From assembly GCA_005884195.1 (NCBI GenBank), contig VBBP01000049.1:1-50392 (forward strand): 50,392 nucleotides of DNA. Direction: 5' to 3'. Each line of letters starts with the position of its first letter. Within the stretch, counting starts at the first letter, position 1. Of this stretch, positions 8,868-17,165 are shown one piece after another. The DNA is from Candidatus Bathyarchaeota archaeon (GTDB lineage Archaea > Thermoproteota > Bathyarchaeia > 40CM-2-53-6). Position numbers and translations under genes: made by a program. The notes beneath the pieces were generated by a model. It saw nothing but the letters and a program-made list of their open reading frames with translations, was not told where the DNA came from and did no database searches.

Positions 8868-10241
8868 CTAGGGAACAAATATTGTGTAGAGCAGGAAGCT
8901 GTTGAAAGCCATGATCAATGCGACAGTAACAATGGCAAGGATTATCGTGATCCTTCTGTTAACGAAGCCTGCCATGAACTTCTTCTTTGAAGTATAGTAG
9001 ACGATAGGAATCATTGGGAGGGGAATCATTAGACTGAGAATTACCTGACTGTAAACGAGCAGACTGAGCGGATTGAGTCCAAGTAGTATTGCGAACGTGG
9101 TCGGAAACACGTTGATAAATCTCGTCACTATTCGTCTCGCCCACACGTTCCAGTGCTTCCCTATCAGACCCTCCATTATGACCTGCCCAGCTATTGTCCC
9201 AAGCGCCGACGAGGAAAGCCCTGACATGAGCAGAGTCAAAACAAAGACGACAGCAATCGCCGGCCCGAATAGGAGTCCTATTCCGCCAACAAAATCGCTG
9301 ACCGTGACGTTCGCGTTCGGATAGAGCGGTACGGCGATGAGGATTATTCCTGCATTGACCACAGACGCAATCGTCAGAGCAATCACGGTTTCCTTGAGAT
9401 GGAATTTCCTCGTCCTCTCTATCTCCCTGATCGAAAATGGGTGGTGAGATGTTAATTTCATCGATTCGGTGACTGAATTGCCTAGGTTTCCTCCATTGAT
9501 CCTTCGTGCCAAGAGGTCCATCTTGTTCTTCGAAAGCCAAGAGTGAACAAACAAGGCGTGCGGCATCACGGTTGCACCGATGATCCCAACTACGATCAAG
9601 AGGGCAGCGTTAGTCGACGCAAGGGGCACTACGGAGTGATAGGCGATCTGTGTCAAGTCGGGTTTGATCACTACCAGATTGTAGAGAATGCCAATGACGA
9701 GAATGCTAATCAACATCGCGAAGTATTGCTCAATGAGACGGAATCTTCTGCCCATCATCATTAGAAGGAGGATTACATCAAGGGCTCCGAATATTGCGGC
9801 ATATAGAAGTGGGACCCCAAAGAGCAGGTTGAGACCCAGTACCGTCCCCAAGTATTCCGCGAGATCCGTTGCTGCTACGGCAGCCTCGGCGGCGAGCCAG
9901 TAGGGAATGACGTATCTGCGCTTTACAAGCGACTTCCTGAGCAGTTCTGGCAGGGAATAGCCGGAGGCGATTCCGAGTTTACCGGAGAGATATTGCAGCA
10001 GCATGGCCATTCCTCCGGCAAACCAGGCGGCCCAAAGTAGATCGTACTTGAAGCCGGCACCAGCTGCGATATCGGTGCCATAGTTGCCTGGATCCATGTA
10101 TGCTATGGACACCATGAGTGCGGGTCCTAGCCAGAGAATGAAACTGCGCAGAGAAGCGCTGGTTTTTGTTGGTTGAACCGTGGTCTCCACGGAGACCTCG
10201 CGTTGTGTAGTCCTCCTGTTCCAGGGGAACCCTGCACCCAA
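8868..10241 (-). CDS. Nramp-family divalent metal transporter
   Basis: The 457-residue protein imports Mn2+/Fe2+ (or similar) with protons. About eleven membrane helices are visible. The TM1 metal site DPGN is at residues 50-53 (D50, N53), and the TM6 site reads VMPHALFVHSW with M226, the soft-metal ligand. This favours manganese/iron over magnesium. The first 30 residues are polar and variable, so the start could lie slightly downstream. The promoter carries a tandem repeat (10269-10306), which points to metal-dependent control. Confidence 0.92.
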   Translation of the reverse strand: MGAGFPWNRRTTQREVSVETTVQPTKTSASLRSFILWLGPALMVSIAYMDPGNYGTDIAAGAGFKYDLLWAAWFAGGMAMLLQYLSGKLGIASGYSLPELLRKSLVKRRYVIPYWLAAEAAVAATDLAEYLGTVLGLNLLFGVPLLYAAIFGALDVILLLMMMGRRFRLIEQYFAMLISILVIGILYNLVVIKPDLTQIAYHSVVPLASTNAALLIVVGIIGATVMPHALFVHSWLSKNKMDLLARRINGGNLGNSVTESMKLTSHHPFSIREIERTRKFHLKETVIALTIASVVNAGIILIAVPLYPNANVTVSDFVGGIGLLFGPAIAVVFVLTLLMSGLSSSALGTIAGQVIMEGLIGKHWNVWARRIVTRFINVFPTTFAILLGLNPLSLLVYSQVILSLMIPLPMIPIVYYTSKKKFMAGFVNRRITIILAIVTVALIMAFNSFLLYTIFVP

Positions 10242-10268
10242 AGAAATACGTCCGTTAGGCGAGTGTTT

Positions 10269-10306
10269 GGGTGACTATATAAAGTTCGGGTGACCGAACA
10301 AAGTTC
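10269..10306 (-). promoter_or_regulatory. Tandem 19-bp repeat at the Nramp promoter
   Basis: Two head-to-tail 19-bp units (10269-10287 and 10288-10306) share 15 of 19 bases with the pattern GGGTGAC-N5-AAAGTTC. The N5 of the first unit forms part of the TATA-like box (CTTTATATAG on the minus strand, about 30-40 bp before the Nramp start). The junction also forms a dyad, GTTCGG-N4-CCGAAC (10284-10299). A metalloregulator such as a DtxR/MntR-type protein bound here would block TBP (inference). Confidence 0.55.
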
Positions 10307-10363
10307 GGAACCACTAAGAGTCGAGAGACCGCGTTCTTCACCCTTTCGTCTCGTCCATGTCTG

Positions 10364-11170
10364 CTATTTCTTGGGTCCTCGGAGCCAGCCTTTGACTCCT
10401 AGCTCCTTTTCTTTCGAAGACTGTTCAGGTCCTATCTCTTTCACTCCCAGGAAACGCCGCGTCTCAACCAGAAAATCCCTCCACGCCGGCTCGTCTTCTA
10501 GTAGAATGTGGTTCCTGCTTTCCAGTGGGATGAAGTGGGCTCCAGGGATCAGGGTTGCCAGATCCCTTCCATCCTCGAACCGGTTCACCAGATCGCCTCG
10601 GGTATGGATGACGAGTGTTGGCGCTGATACTTTTGCGAGTTGATCGAGGACATCGATTTGTGCAAACTCCATCAAGTAGCGTACAGCGGTTTCTGGCGAC
10701 GTTGATTTTCGCTGCAACTCGTTAAACCAGCTGGCCTGCTCGGCAGTCCCACCGGGGACGAACATGGACGTGAAGAGTTGGCGATATGCAGGGTTGTCCT
10801 TTCCCCACCCCGTCTTCGTCAGAGTCAGAATAGCCATTCCTTCCTCCTGATCCTCGGGCGAAGTGTGGATCTTCGACCAGCCCAACGCGCTCGCGCCGTA
10901 TAGAATTAGATGACTTACCCTGTCAGGATGGCGGGCGGCGTAAGCGATGCAGACCGCGCCTCCCTGAGATATTCCCAGCAATGCAAACTTGTCAAGACTT
11001 GCTGCATCGACAACGGTTTCGAGATCGTGCACCCAATCCTGGAAGGTAGAGCTGGCTACGTCGCGGTCCGATAAGCCGCATCCACGGTCGTCATAACGGA
11101 CGTACTGGTTGTACCTTGACAGCTCGCGGGTCCAGTGACGAAAGATCGGGCTGTCTAGATCGAACTGCAA
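10364..11170 (-). CDS. Alpha/beta hydrolase (start uncertain)
   Basis: The hydrolase fold is clear: RYDDRGCGLSD, the nucleophile elbow GISQGG, the acid in LVIHTRGD and a late His in SRNHILL. The best usual start is TTG at 11170. However, the same frame continues upstream with family-like sequence (KFCTTEDGVRLAYSTLG, then GPPLVKAANWLGH) to about 11275, and meets a TAA at 11294-11296 without any ATG, GTG or TTG; the only near-start is CTG at 11276-11278. The gene has therefore lost its start, is frameshifted near it, or uses an unusual start codon. Substrate unknown. Confidence 0.85.
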   Translation of the reverse strand: MQFDLDSPIFRHWTRELSRYNQYVRYDDRGCGLSDRDVASSTFQDWVHDLETVVDAASLDKFALLGISQGGAVCIAYAARHPDRVSHLILYGASALGWSKIHTSPEDQEEGMAILTLTKTGWGKDNPAYRQLFTSMFVPGGTAEQASWFNELQRKSTSPETAVRYLMEFAQIDVLDQLAKVSAPTLVIHTRGDLVNRFEDGRDLATLIPGAHFIPLESRNHILLEDEPAWRDFLVETRRFLGVKEIGPEQSSKEKELGVKGWLRGPKK

Positions 11171-11342
11171 ATGCCCAAGCCAGTTCGCAGCCTTGACCAG
11201 GGGCGGCCCGTGGCCCAGTGTGGAATAGGCCAGTCTGACGCCGTCCTCTGTGGTGCAGAACTTGATCTTCTGGTCCAGACGAACTATCTCACTTTACCAT
11301 CATTTACGCGCGGTTTAAGATTGCCGGGCGAATGTTCAATGC

Positions 11343-12206
11343 CTATTTCTTGAGACGGTGAAGCTCAAGACTCATGTCAATGGCGTTAGACGAGTGAGTT
11401 ATCGATCCGACGGAGATCACGTCCACGCCCGTCTGGACGTAGCCTGCAAGATTCTCTCGTGTAATACCGCCGGACACCTCGACCAGAAGACGGTCTCGAA
11501 GCTTTCTTGCCTCCAGTAATCTCACTGACTTCTTCACTTCCTGTGGCGTCATGTTGTCCAGCAGGACGATATCAGCCCCCGCGAGCGCTGCTTCCACTGC
11601 GTGGTCCGGGGTTGTAGCTTCAGCTTCGACCTTCCTCGTGAAGCTTACCTTGCTCTTCGCTTTTCGAACTGATTCGGTTATGGAGCCGGCTAGCGCTAGG
11701 TGATTGTCTTTGATCAAGACAGCGTCATCAAGCCTTAGACGATGCGTATCACCACCGCCCAGCTCGACCGCTCTCTTCTCGAAATACCTGAGACCGGGAA
11801 GAGTCTTCCTCGTACAAGCTATTCTCGTCGAGCTCCCGTTCTTCTTGGCAATGTTGACAAGTTCAGCGGTCGCGGTTGCTACACCTGACATGTGAGATAA
11901 CAGGTTCAACAACACACGTTCCACCTTGAGCAGAGCGCTCCCGGACCCACGTACTTCGAGAACGATCGTCCCAGCAGGAACCTCTTGTCCGTCCTGGACC
12001 TTTGGGTTCCCTTTGCAACCAAGGAGCTTGAGTAGAATGATGGATTCAGATAAGCCAGCAACTACGGCTCGTTCTTTGCAGACCACAGTCCCGGTCGCTT
12101 TTGCGGCTGGATCAATTAGCGCGTCTGTGGTAATGTCTCCATGACCAATATCCTCGTCTAGAAATTTTTTCAGTGCTTCTTCAATCAACATTTCTGAAAA
12201 TGTCAC
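11343..12206 (-). CDS. nadC: Nicotinate-nucleotide pyrophosphorylase (carboxylating)
   Basis: The 287-residue enzyme converts quinolinate and PRPP to nicotinate mononucleotide in de novo NAD synthesis. Family motifs are present: DIGHGDITTDALI near the N-terminus, RVLLNLLSHMSGVAT, CTRKTLPGLRYFEKRAV, the substrate-site block HRLRLDDAVLIKDNHL, and the barrel strands DIVLLDNM and VEVSGGI. It is last in a probable operon behind a membrane protein gene (8-bp gap). No nadA or nadB is in the window. Confidence 0.95.
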   Translation of the reverse strand: MTFSEMLIEEALKKFLDEDIGHGDITTDALIDPAAKATGTVVCKERAVVAGLSESIILLKLLGCKGNPKVQDGQEVPAGTIVLEVRGSGSALLKVERVLLNLLSHMSGVATATAELVNIAKKNGSSTRIACTRKTLPGLRYFEKRAVELGGGDTHRLRLDDAVLIKDNHLALAGSITESVRKAKSKVSFTRKVEAEATTPDHAVEAALAGADIVLLDNMTPQEVKKSVRLLEARKLRDRLLVEVSGGITRENLAGYVQTGVDVISVGSITHSSNAIDMSLELHRLKK

Positions 12207-12214
12207 TTCATGAG

Positions 12215-12616
12215 CTATGCTTCGGTCTCAATCTCTCCGCGGTGGACTTCGTGGCCGCATGAGCCCAGAAAGATATCCAGCCCATCCGGCACCGCATCAC
12301 TTCTGAAGGGGCTTACGTGCACGAAAACTCCTTCGCGGTGATCGATAGGACATTCCGCCTTGATGAGATTCTTTGCCTTTGTTCTGGGACGCTGCTTGGA
12401 GACGGGATCGAGTCTCGCGGAGAGCTTCTCGATCTTTAGCCCTAGTAGTCCCGCGTATAGGCCTCCGATGCAGAAAATTCCGCTGCCCGCCAGGAGTCCT
12501 ATTACTCCTGTCTGACCTAGAGCATCGCTGGATGTCATGGCAAAGTAGCCTGCGACGACCGGGGTGATCAATGCTACTCCGATGATTATCTTGCCCATGA
12601 TGGAGAGAAAGCCCAT
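12215..12616 (-). CDS. Two-helix membrane protein with Cys/His motifs, unknown
   Basis: The 133-residue protein has two hydrophobic segments (about 8-28 and 36-60), then a basic linker and a C-terminal soluble part. That part carries CPIDHREGVFVHV and CGHEVHRGE, spaced like a possible zinc- or heme-binding site. I do not recognise the family. Its place between the B12-binding subunit gene (48 bp upstream) and nadC (8 bp downstream) suggests it is co-transcribed with them. Confidence 0.6.
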   Translation of the reverse strand: MGFLSIMGKIIIGVALITPVVAGYFAMTSSDALGQTGVIGLLAGSGIFCIGGLYAGLLGLKIEKLSARLDPVSKQRPRTKAKNLIKAECPIDHREGVFVHVSPFRSDAVPDGLDIFLGSCGHEVHRGEIETEA

Positions 12617-12664
12617 GATTTTTCCAGTCCTAGCCAGATAGCTCTAGATAGAAATGTCTTGGTT

Positions 12665-13111
12665 CTATCGCTTCTTCCTAGAGTCTCTCTCGCTCACAAC
12701 CGTCTCAACATGCTCGATGATCATCTTGAGAGGGGTCCCAGGCCCAAAATTGCCCGTGATACCTTGCTTCTCCAGCAATGGCTTGTCCTCATCCGGAATA
12801 ATTCCTCCACCCACCAAGAGAATGTCGTCTCCCCCTTTCTCCCTGATGAGCTTGGCGACCTTTGGGAAGGCGGTCATGTGGGCGCCATTGAGAAGGCTCA
12901 TAGCTACGACATCGACATCCTCGTCGATAGCCATCTGAGCAACCTGCTCGGGCGTCGCTAGAAAACCCGTGTAGATTACTTCCATGCCTGCATCCCGGAA
13001 TGCGCGTGTTAGGATCAGAGCGCCTCTATCATGGCCGTCCAGTCCAGGCTTCGCCACAAGGATTCGAATCGTCTTGGAGGGTTTGATGGTCGGCTTCCTT
13101 TGCGCGGGCAT
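12665..13111 (-). CDS. B12-binding subunit of methylmalonyl-CoA-type mutase
   Basis: The 148-residue protein is the stand-alone cobalamin-binding domain of a methylmalonyl-CoA (or related acyl-CoA) mutase. The base-off B12 motif D-x-H-x2-G is at residues 25-30 (GLDGHDRG, H27 as cobalt ligand), followed by the conserved ALLNGAH-like segment (SLLNGAH) and VGGGIIPDED. Archaea commonly encode this subunit apart from the catalytic one, which is not in the window. It sits 55 bp downstream of a nickel/cobalt transporter gene. Confidence 0.92.
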   Translation of the reverse strand: MPAQRKPTIKPSKTIRILVAKPGLDGHDRGALILTRAFRDAGMEVIYTGFLATPEQVAQMAIDEDVDVVAMSLLNGAHMTAFPKVAKLIREKGGDDILLVGGGIIPDEDKPLLEKQGITGNFGPGTPLKMIIEHVETVVSERDSRKKR

Positions 13112-13166
13112 CGGGACGTTCTGATCTTCGGAGGAAGCTTTCCGCTAATAAGGACTATCGGGTTTG

Positions 13167-14255
13167 CTAGTTGTATAGCTCGTCGTATCGTTTGTATTTC
13201 CAGTAAGCCATGGACGCAATCCACGATACGACAAAAATGCCGATTATTCCGAAACCCATCGTCTCAAAGTCTAGGGTCCCGAGCGAGGTCCAAAACGGAC
13301 CGCTCAACTTCAACTCGCTGGAGAGGACCTGTAGGAGCTCAATTCCCCCGATCGCAAAGGCGACCGCAACAGAGATCACTGTTACTGTCAGGTTGTAGTA
13401 TATCTTCCGGATCGGTCTGAGAAACGCCCAGCCGTACGCGGTCAGCATAGTAATCCCATCAGTCATATCGACCAGGACCATTCCACAGGTGAACATGAAG
13501 GGAAGGACCAGTATCATCCATAAGGGAACAGCGGATGAGACTCCGACCCCAACGGTGATGGCTATCAGGGCGATCTCGCTGGCTGTATCGAAGCCTAGTC
13601 CAAACAAGACTCCTATGGGATAGATCTGCCAGGGCTCCCGAACGATCTTGAATAGTCCTTTGAAGTAGCGGTTTAGGAATCCCCTTTTCTCCAGAAGATT
13701 CTCCAGTTCCTGCTCGTTCATTTTTCCCTGTTTGAGGGTCGTGAACATTCGATAGATTCCTAGGACGATAACGACATTGATGAGCCCGATTAGAAAGAGG
13801 AAGATTCCAGAGACTGTTGTTCCAATTATCGCGCCGCTGCTTCGAAGTGCCGGGATCTGGTCTTTCACCGCGTTGGTGGCGAGAATGAGGGATACGATGA
13901 GACCAACGACAACGGTCGAGTGTCCCAAGGAGAACCACATTCCAACAGTAAGGGGACGCTTACCCTCCTGCAGAAGCTTCCGCGTAGTATTGTCGATCGC
14001 GACAATGTGATCTGCGTCAACCCCGTGGCGCAGGCCGAAGGTGAAGGCGAGGACCCCGAGGCCCGCGAGCAAGGCGGACAGTTGACCAATTATAATTGAG
14101 GCTGTAAGGCCGATGAGGGTGGCTATTCCCAGGGCGGAGTATATGATGAAGATTCTGATCTTCTCTGCTGTTGAGAGTCCGAGGGTTGAACGGTTTAGCT
14201 GAGTTTCAGTCAATTCAGAAGACGACCTCCCCCGAGCCATTATCGCTCCCGGCAC
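13167..14255 (-). CDS. NiCoT-family nickel/cobalt transporter
   Basis: The 362-residue membrane protein belongs to the HoxN/NixA family. The metal-selecting TM2 motif is present as RHGVDADHI (H77, D82, H83), with a second signature GLGFDTASEIAL and further membrane helices. The family imports Ni2+ and/or Co2+. Divergence from nikR suggests nickel-controlled expression, while the next gene in its direction is a cobalamin-binding subunit, so cobalt supply is an equally sensible role. Which metal it prefers cannot be read from sequence. Confidence 0.92.
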   Translation of the reverse strand: MPGAIMARGRSSSELTETQLNRSTLGLSTAEKIRIFIIYSALGIATLIGLTASIIIGQLSALLAGLGVLAFTFGLRHGVDADHIVAIDNTTRKLLQEGKRPLTVGMWFSLGHSTVVVGLIVSLILATNAVKDQIPALRSSGAIIGTTVSGIFLFLIGLINVVIVLGIYRMFTTLKQGKMNEQELENLLEKRGFLNRYFKGLFKIVREPWQIYPIGVLFGLGFDTASEIALIAITVGVGVSSAVPLWMILVLPFMFTCGMVLVDMTDGITMLTAYGWAFLRPIRKIYYNLTVTVISVAVAFAIGGIELLQVLSSELKLSGPFWTSLGTLDFETMGFGIIGIFVVSWIASMAYWKYKRYDELYN

Positions 14256-14291
14256 AAATTGACAGGCTGTCTCGCCACGACCCGTCTATGT

Positions 14292-14350
14292 GGTAATATA
14301 AAGTCTTAAGTTGGTAATACTTTTAGCCATCTCGACCAAGCTGAGTAATA
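14292..14350. promoter_or_regulatory. NikR/NiCoT intergenic control region with GTAATA repeats
   Basis: The hexamer GTAATA occurs three times in the same orientation, at 14293-14298, 14314-14319 and 14345-14350, spaced 21 and 31 bp, that is about two and three helical turns. The first copy lies within the minus-strand TATA-like box CTTTATATTACC (14292-14303) that would drive the transporter. Regular spacing on one face of the helix fits a cooperative regulator such as the adjacent NikR (inference). Confidence 0.5.
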
Positions 14351-14369
14351 CTATGAGGCGAGTCACAGT

Positions 14370-14795
14370 TTGGTATTGAATGATGAGGGAGTTACCAGGA
14401 TAAGCATGTCCCTGCCGCCGGAGCTTCTCGTAGCCTTTGACAAGGCCTCCGGGCACAGCGGCTACCGGGACCGGTCCAAGGCGTTGCAGGCGGCGATGCG
14501 GTCTTTCATATCAGATTTTGAAACAGGTATCAAAGGAGGCCATGTTGTCGGGTCCATTGTCATGGTCTACAACCATGAGACCCATGGTGCTGACGAGGGC
14601 ATAACTGAAACGTCCCACCACCACCGACAATCCATCCTTTCTTCACTCCACGCCCACATCGACGCGGCGCATTGCTTGTGTGCGTTGCTCGTCCGTGGCA
14701 AGGTACAAGAAATCACTAGACTGGAAGGAGAGCTGAAGCGGCAGAAGGGAATAATGCAGGTAAAATCATCCTATCTCAAAACAGAATCCGCATAA
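14370..14795 (+). CDS. nikR: NikR nickel-responsive regulator
   Basis: The 141-residue protein has an N-terminal ribbon-helix-helix (RISMSLPPELLVAFDKA, then DRSKALQAAMRSFI) and a C-terminal ACT-like nickel domain. The four nickel ligands of the family align with H83, H94, H96 and C102 (SHHHRQ, LHAHID, HCLC); the H-x-H to Cys spacing of six matches E. coli NikR. The start is TTG at 14370, with an alternative TTG at 14376. It probably represses the divergent NiCoT operon when nickel is plentiful. Confidence 0.93.
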   Translation: MVLNDEGVTRISMSLPPELLVAFDKASGHSGYRDRSKALQAAMRSFISDFETGIKGGHVVGSIVMVYNHETHGADEGITETSHHHRQSILSSLHAHIDAAHCLCALLVRGKVQEITRLEGELKRQKGIMQVKSSYLKTESA

Positions 14796-14823
14796 GATTC
14801 AGCTCTTGCAAAGGAAGATTGGC

Positions 14824-15369
14824 ATGAGAAAGCTGGTCGTATCAGAGTTCGTGACACTGGATCGTGTCGCGGAAGAGCCTGGCAAGTGGTCCTTCCCGTT
14901 CTGGAACGAAGAAATCGGCAAGTTCAAGTTCGATGAGCTATTTTCGAGCAATGCTCTCCTACTCGGGCGAGTAACCTACCAGGGTTTCGCGAAGGCTTGG
15001 CCTCCGATGACAGATGAGGCGGGTTATGGGAAGAGAATGAACGGCTTCCCCAAGCATGTTGTTTCGAGAACACTGGAAAAACTGGACTAGAACAATTCAC
15101 ATCTGATCAAAGGGAATATTGAGAAGGAAGTTTCCAAGCTGAAGCAGCAGCCTGGTCAGGATCTTTTGGTCTTTGGCAGCGGGCAACTTGTAAACGCGCT
15201 AATGCAACATGACCTGATCGATGAATACCGGCTCTTGGTCTACCCGATTGTTTTAGGAAGTGGAAAACGTCTGTTCAGCGACGCCAACAAAGCAAACCTG
15301 AAACTCGTAGAAACAAAGACGTTCGGCTCCGGGGTTGTTCTGCTACGATATCAACCCAACAGAAACTAA
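14824..15369 (+). pseudogene. DHFR/RibD-C-family reductase split by one amber codon
   Basis: One frame encodes a full dihydrofolate-reductase-like (RibD C-terminal) protein: MRKLVVSEFVTLDRV, LLLGRVTYQGFAKAWP, then after the break LLVFGSGQLVNALMQHDLI and VLGSGKRLF. A TAG at 15088-15090 falls after TLEKLD, where relatives have Trp (D-W-N-N-S), so a single TGG to TAG change explains it. No frame change is involved: the next codon continues the conserved NNSHLIKG. It is a recent pseudogene, a sequencing error, or a suppressed stop. The ATG at 14824 gives the family N-terminus. Confidence 0.85.
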
Positions 15370-15370
15370 T

Positions 15371-15961
15371 CTAAGCGGGGATTCTTGTTGCCGATGTCAG
15401 GTACGCTTTGGCGCCATCGCTGTGGAATCGCGTAGTGAACGACGCGTCCCGAATGTGGTTGATCTTGAAAAGCAACGAGAAAGTTGCTTCGATCTCCTTT
15501 CGGGTTATTCTTCTCGGTCCGCCCCAGTCGGTCGGTTCTTTCTCGCTAAAGCAGAGCATGAAGTATCTTCCTCTTGGAGCTAGGACCCGGGCGACCTCTC
15601 GCGCGTAAACTGGCCGGTCGTCATCGGGAAATGTGTGGAACAGTCCCGAATCAATGACATTGTCGAAAACACCGTCTTTGAAGTCTAGCGAGAGCGCGTT
15701 TCCTATCCGAAAGTCGACCTTCAGCTTTCTCTCCACGGACTTTGCTTTTGCCGCGATAATCGCGCGGCGCGTCAAATCGACTCCAGTAACTGAGAACCCG
15801 TTCCCGGCAAGATAGAACGCGTTCTCACCGGTTCCGCACCCAACATCCAGAACGCTCCCACTATTCAGCTCGCCGGCCTTTACGAGTTCTACGAAAGCTG
15901 GTTGAGGAACTCCTACGTCCCATGGTGGTGTGGTCTTGTAAACCTCTTCCCAAGAGCTCAA
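15371..15961 (-). CDS. Class I SAM-dependent methyltransferase
   Basis: The 196-residue protein has the Rossmann methyltransferase motifs: motif I SVLDVGCGTGENAFYLA, the acidic residue ending strand 2 (VTGVD), motif II-like DNVIDSGLFHTF, and a post-motif segment RVLAPRGRYFMLCFSE. The N-terminal WEEVYKTTPPWDVGVPQP is typical of the thiopurine/tellurite-resistance (TehB-like) group that methylates small molecules. The substrate is unknown. Confidence 0.88.
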   Translation of the reverse strand: MSSWEEVYKTTPPWDVGVPQPAFVELVKAGELNSGSVLDVGCGTGENAFYLAGNGFSVTGVDLTRRAIIAAKAKSVERKLKVDFRIGNALSLDFKDGVFDNVIDSGLFHTFPDDDRPVYAREVARVLAPRGRYFMLCFSEKEPTDWGGPRRITRKEIEATFSLLFKINHIRDASFTTRFHSDGAKAYLTSATRIPA

Positions 15962-15983
15962 GGGCGGTTGAACGCGCTCATCG

Positions 15984-17162
15984 ATGCCCGATTCAAGTAC
16001 GTTGTGGAGCCGGGGTATTGGTCAGAGCACACTTGTCAGGCCTGAGCTGCAAGAAGACCCTTTTAGAGGAGCATGCGACTTGATTCATGAGCCTGATTTG
16101 GAACAGCTTCAGAGAGAAAGCCTAGTTTCGCCAACCGTTTCGAAATGGTTGCTCGAAGAGAACGAGCCGTCCAGTAAATACTTCACACTTACCGAGCTGA
16201 TGGGACGCGACAAACAAGACGCTTCGGTCTGGAGCGCCAAAGAGAAGATCGGAAAAGAAGGGTGGGCAGCAAGAATCTTTGCGAAACAGAAAGAGAATTC
16301 TTACTGGGAGAACAAGGAGTCCTGTTATGTTCCAAAGTTCACCGGTACAGGATGGCAGCTACCGGTTCTAGCGGACCTTGGAGTATCCTCAGAGGATCCG
16401 AGATTTGCGAATGCTGTAGACCACTTTTTGGAACTTCACAATGTTGAGACCGGCGGGTTTTCCATCCGTCCTAGAAATCAGAAAGGGTTCGAGCCGCACG
16501 TCTGCAACACGGGCAACATGGCCCGGGCCCTCGCGAAGGCAGGATATTCGAAGGATGATAGGGTTCGGAAGGCGATGAGTTGGCTTCTCTCCAAGCAGCT
16601 CTCCGATTCCGCATGGAACTGTGCCCCATCTGGCAAGCACGGATCCTTCCTTGCTACTGTGGAGCCTATGTGGGCACTCTCCGAGATGATCAAGCACGAA
16701 CCGAGAGAAGAATGGAAAGAGGCTGCAGCCAAATCCTCCGAGTTTGTTCTCAGACACAAGGTCTACAAGTCCGACAGGGACGAGTCGGTTGTTCTCTTCG
16801 ATTTTCTGAAGATACACTATCCTACTCACTACTGTTACGATTTCCTTCATGGACTGAGGATTCTAGCAGAATTGGGAGTTGCTCGAGACGAGAGAATGGA
16901 TGATGCGCTCAGAATGCTACGCGCGAAACAGCTCGTAGATGGGAGGTGGCCCCTTGAGGCGGTGTACCGAGGCTGGCGTCAATCCCATCCAATGCATGGA
17001 ACAGAAACAGTGTCAAGACCTGAAGAGCGAGAGCTCGTGACGGAAGGATGGGGAACCGACCATACTTCACAATTGGAAGAGGCGGGCAAGCCAAGCAAAT
17101 GGGTGACACTCCAGGCATTGCTCGTTATGAAACGATTCGGGCTGCTTGACTCGTCATCCTAG
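15984..17162 (+). CDS. Terpenoid-cyclase/prenyltransferase-fold protein, unknown
   Basis: The 392-residue protein is made of alpha-alpha toroid repeats like those of squalene cyclases and protein prenyltransferases: KQKENSYWENKESCYVPKF, GTGWQLPVLADLGV, LLSKQLSDSAWNC and LRAKQLVDGRWPLE are QW-like repeats. A cyclase DxDD motif is not evident, so it may bind or scaffold rather than cyclise. Homologues I recall begin near the VSPTVSKWLLE segment (residue 47), so the true start could be internal. It is divergent from the methyltransferase gene; substrate unknown. Confidence 0.7.
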   Translation: MPDSSTLWSRGIGQSTLVRPELQEDPFRGACDLIHEPDLEQLQRESLVSPTVSKWLLEENEPSSKYFTLTELMGRDKQDASVWSAKEKIGKEGWAARIFAKQKENSYWENKESCYVPKFTGTGWQLPVLADLGVSSEDPRFANAVDHFLELHNVETGGFSIRPRNQKGFEPHVCNTGNMARALAKAGYSKDDRVRKAMSWLLSKQLSDSAWNCAPSGKHGSFLATVEPMWALSEMIKHEPREEWKEAAAKSSEFVLRHKVYKSDRDESVVLFDFLKIHYPTHYCYDFLHGLRILAELGVARDERMDDALRMLRAKQLVDGRWPLEAVYRGWRQSHPMHGTETVSRPEERELVTEGWGTDHTSQLEEAGKPSKWVTLQALLVMKRFGLLDSSS

Positions 17163-17165
17163 GAC

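Noticed and set aside
14824-15369. Amber codon as programmed pyrrolysine
   Set aside because: The position is a Trp in relatives and no pyrrolysine genes are in the window; mutation or error is simpler.
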